Source of the DNA: Bacillota bacterium | Lineage (GTDB): Bacteria; Bacillota; Clostridia; Peptostreptococcales; Anaerovoracaceae | NCBI GenBank assembly: GCA_016282655.1 | Contig: JAEELK010000143.1 | Location: 1-5,794 of the forward strand | DNA length: 5,794 nt | Reading direction: 5' to 3' | Part shown: positions 4,673 to 5,794 of the stretch, piece after piece | Numbering within the stretch: position 1 is the stretch's first letter | How the letters are laid out: the number at the start of each line of letters is the position of its first letter | Position numbers and translations under genes: made by a program | Notes under the pieces: generated by a model | What the model saw: only the letters and a program-made list of their open reading frames with translations | Told to the model about the DNA's origin: nothing | The model's database searches: none

Positions 4673-5794
4673 ATGGGATCCTATCAGCAATTCATCCGAA
4701 ATTTCTGCATCATCGCGCACATCGACCACGGCAAGTCCACGCTGGCGGACCGCCTGCTGGAAAAGACGGGGCTGGTGGCCGAGCGCGACATGAAAGAGCA
4801 GTATCTGGACAACATGGAGATCGAGCGCGAGCGGGGCATCACCATCAAGCTGCAGACCACCCGCCTCGTCTACAAGGCTTCCGACGGAAACGAATACATA
4901 TTCAACCTCATCGACACCCCGGGCCACGTGGACTTCACGTATGAAGTCTCGCGCAGCCTCGCCGCCTGCGAGGGCGCGGTGCTGGTGGTGGACGCCACCC
5001 AGGGCGTGGAGGCGCAGACGCTCGCGAACGTCTATCTGGCGCTGGACCATGACCTGGAAGTGTTCCCGGTGATCAATAAGATCGATCTGCCGAGCGCCGA
5101 CCCCGAGCGCGTCGTGAACGAGATCGAGGACATCATCGGCATCGAAGCCGAGGACGCGCCGCGCATCTCGGCGAAGCTGGGTCTGGGGATCGACGACGTG
5201 CTCGAGCAGATCGTGGAGAAGATCCCGGCGCCCGAGGGCGACGCGGACGCGCCGCTGAAGTGCCTGATCTTCGACTCGGTCTACGATCCGTATAAGGGCG
5301 TGATCGTGTTCTTCCGCATCATGGACGGCACGATCCGGAAGGGCACGAAGGTGAAGATGATGTCGACCGGGGCGACCGCGGAAGTGGTCGAGGTCGGCAC
5401 GTTCGGCGCGGGGCAGTTCATCCCCTGCGAAGACCTGTCCGCGGGCATGGTCGGCTACTTCACCGCGAGCATCAAAAACGTCCGGGACGCGCGCGTCGGC
5501 GACACCGTGACCGAGGCGGGAAGGCCGTGTGAGGAGGCATTGCCCGGCTATAAGAAGGTCACGCCCATGGTCTACTGCGGCGTGTATCCGGCGGACGGCG
5601 CGCACTACGAGGACCTGCGCGAGGCCATCGAGAAGCTGCAGCTGAACGACGCTTCACTCCAGTTCGAGCCCGAGACCTCCGTGGCGCTGGGCTTCGGCTT
5701 CCGCTGCGGTTTCCTGGGGCTGCTGCACCTCGAGATCATCGAGGAACGGCTCGAGCGCGAGTACGACCTGGACCTGGTCCTGACCAGTCCGAGC
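4673..5794 (+). CDS. lepA: Elongation factor 4 (LepA), N-terminal part
   Basis: LepA is a ribosome-dependent translational GTPase related to EF-G that affects elongation under stress and 30S subunit biogenesis. The window shows the first 374 of about 600 residues and cuts the gene at its end. GTPase motifs are complete: G1 AHIDHGKST (15-23), G2 RGIT (54-57), G3 DTPGH (81-85), G4 NKID (135-138) and G5 SAK (166-168). Domain II (about 190-285) includes [17 protein letters not shown]. The domain III region has [27 protein letters not shown] and the LepA hallmark [12 protein letters not shown] (341-352), which separates it from EF-G, TypA and IF-2. The start follows AAGGGGA at 4659-4665 with a 7-base spacer. 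It is divergent from rpsT and has its own promoter; the gpr and spoIIP genes that often precede lepA in spore formers are absent here. Confidence 0.98.
   Translation, partial: MGSYQQFIRNFCIIAHIDHGKSTLADRLLEKTGLVAERDMKEQYLDNMEIERERGITIKLQTTRLVYKASDGNEYIFNLIDTPGHVDFTYEVSRSLAACEGAVLVVDATQGVEAQTLANVYLALDHDLEVFPVINKIDLPSADPERVVNEIEDIIGIEAEDAPRISAKLGLGIDDVLEQIVEKIPAPEGDADAPLKCLIFDSVYDPYKGVIVFFRIMDGTIRKGTKVKMMSTGATAEVVEVGTFGAGQFIPCEDLSAGMVGYFTASIKNVRDARVGDTVTEAGRPCEEALPGYKKVTPMVYCGVYPADGAHYEDLREAIEKLQLNDASLQFEPETSVALGFGFRCGFLGLLHLEIIEERLEREYDLDLVLTSPS

Noticed and set aside
4475..5605. Open frame of 376 codons on the minus strand opposite lepA
   Set aside because: Antisense to lepA with Asp/His/Arg-rich composition from codon bias; it would also run through the divergent promoter region.

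Overview
The window looks like a high-GC chromosome segment from a member of the Bacillota (Clostridia or a close relative). The evidence is the gene order (yggS/ylmE, sepF, divIVA, lspA, an rluD-type gene), the use of SepF and DivIVA for division, strong GGAGG-type ribosome binding sites, sigma-A-like promoters and U-tailed terminators. A genus cannot be named from the sequence alone.

Positions 1-3562 hold one tightly packed plus-strand cluster. It comprises the C-terminal end of a YggS/YlmE PLP-binding protein, sepF, divIVA, lspA, an RluD-type pseudouridine synthase and a biotin-protein ligase without a DNA-binding domain. From sepF onward the genes are 0-3 bp apart or overlap by 4 bp, so they are probably co-transcribed and translationally coupled. 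Compared with the well-known Bacillus layout, ylmG, ylmH and ileS are absent from between these genes. The cluster ties septum assembly (SepF, DivIVA) to lipoprotein maturation (LspA), 23S rRNA modification and biotinylation of carboxylases.

Positions 3563-3692 are an abruptly AT-rich intergenic stretch with three perfect inverted repeats and a good sigma-A-like promoter. It leads into a 64-residue protein with a CxxC...CxxC zinc-ribbon pattern that resembles the Gin/CsfB anti-sigma-G family. This small gene ends in a strong terminator (3946-3989). It is the least expected gene here.

Positions 3888-4184 carry no gene. They hold the terminators of two convergent units (the small zinc-ribbon gene on plus, rpsT on minus) and, between them, two strong GC-rich hairpins with no evident role.

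rpsT (minus strand, ribosomal protein S20) and lepA (plus strand, elongation factor 4, cut by the window end) are divergent. They share a 215-bp promoter region in which both promoters can be read. In Bacillus-type genomes gpr and spoIIP often stand just upstream of lepA; they are missing here. No mobile element, CRISPR array, tRNA or rRNA gene was found. Most of the window is ordinary core genome.
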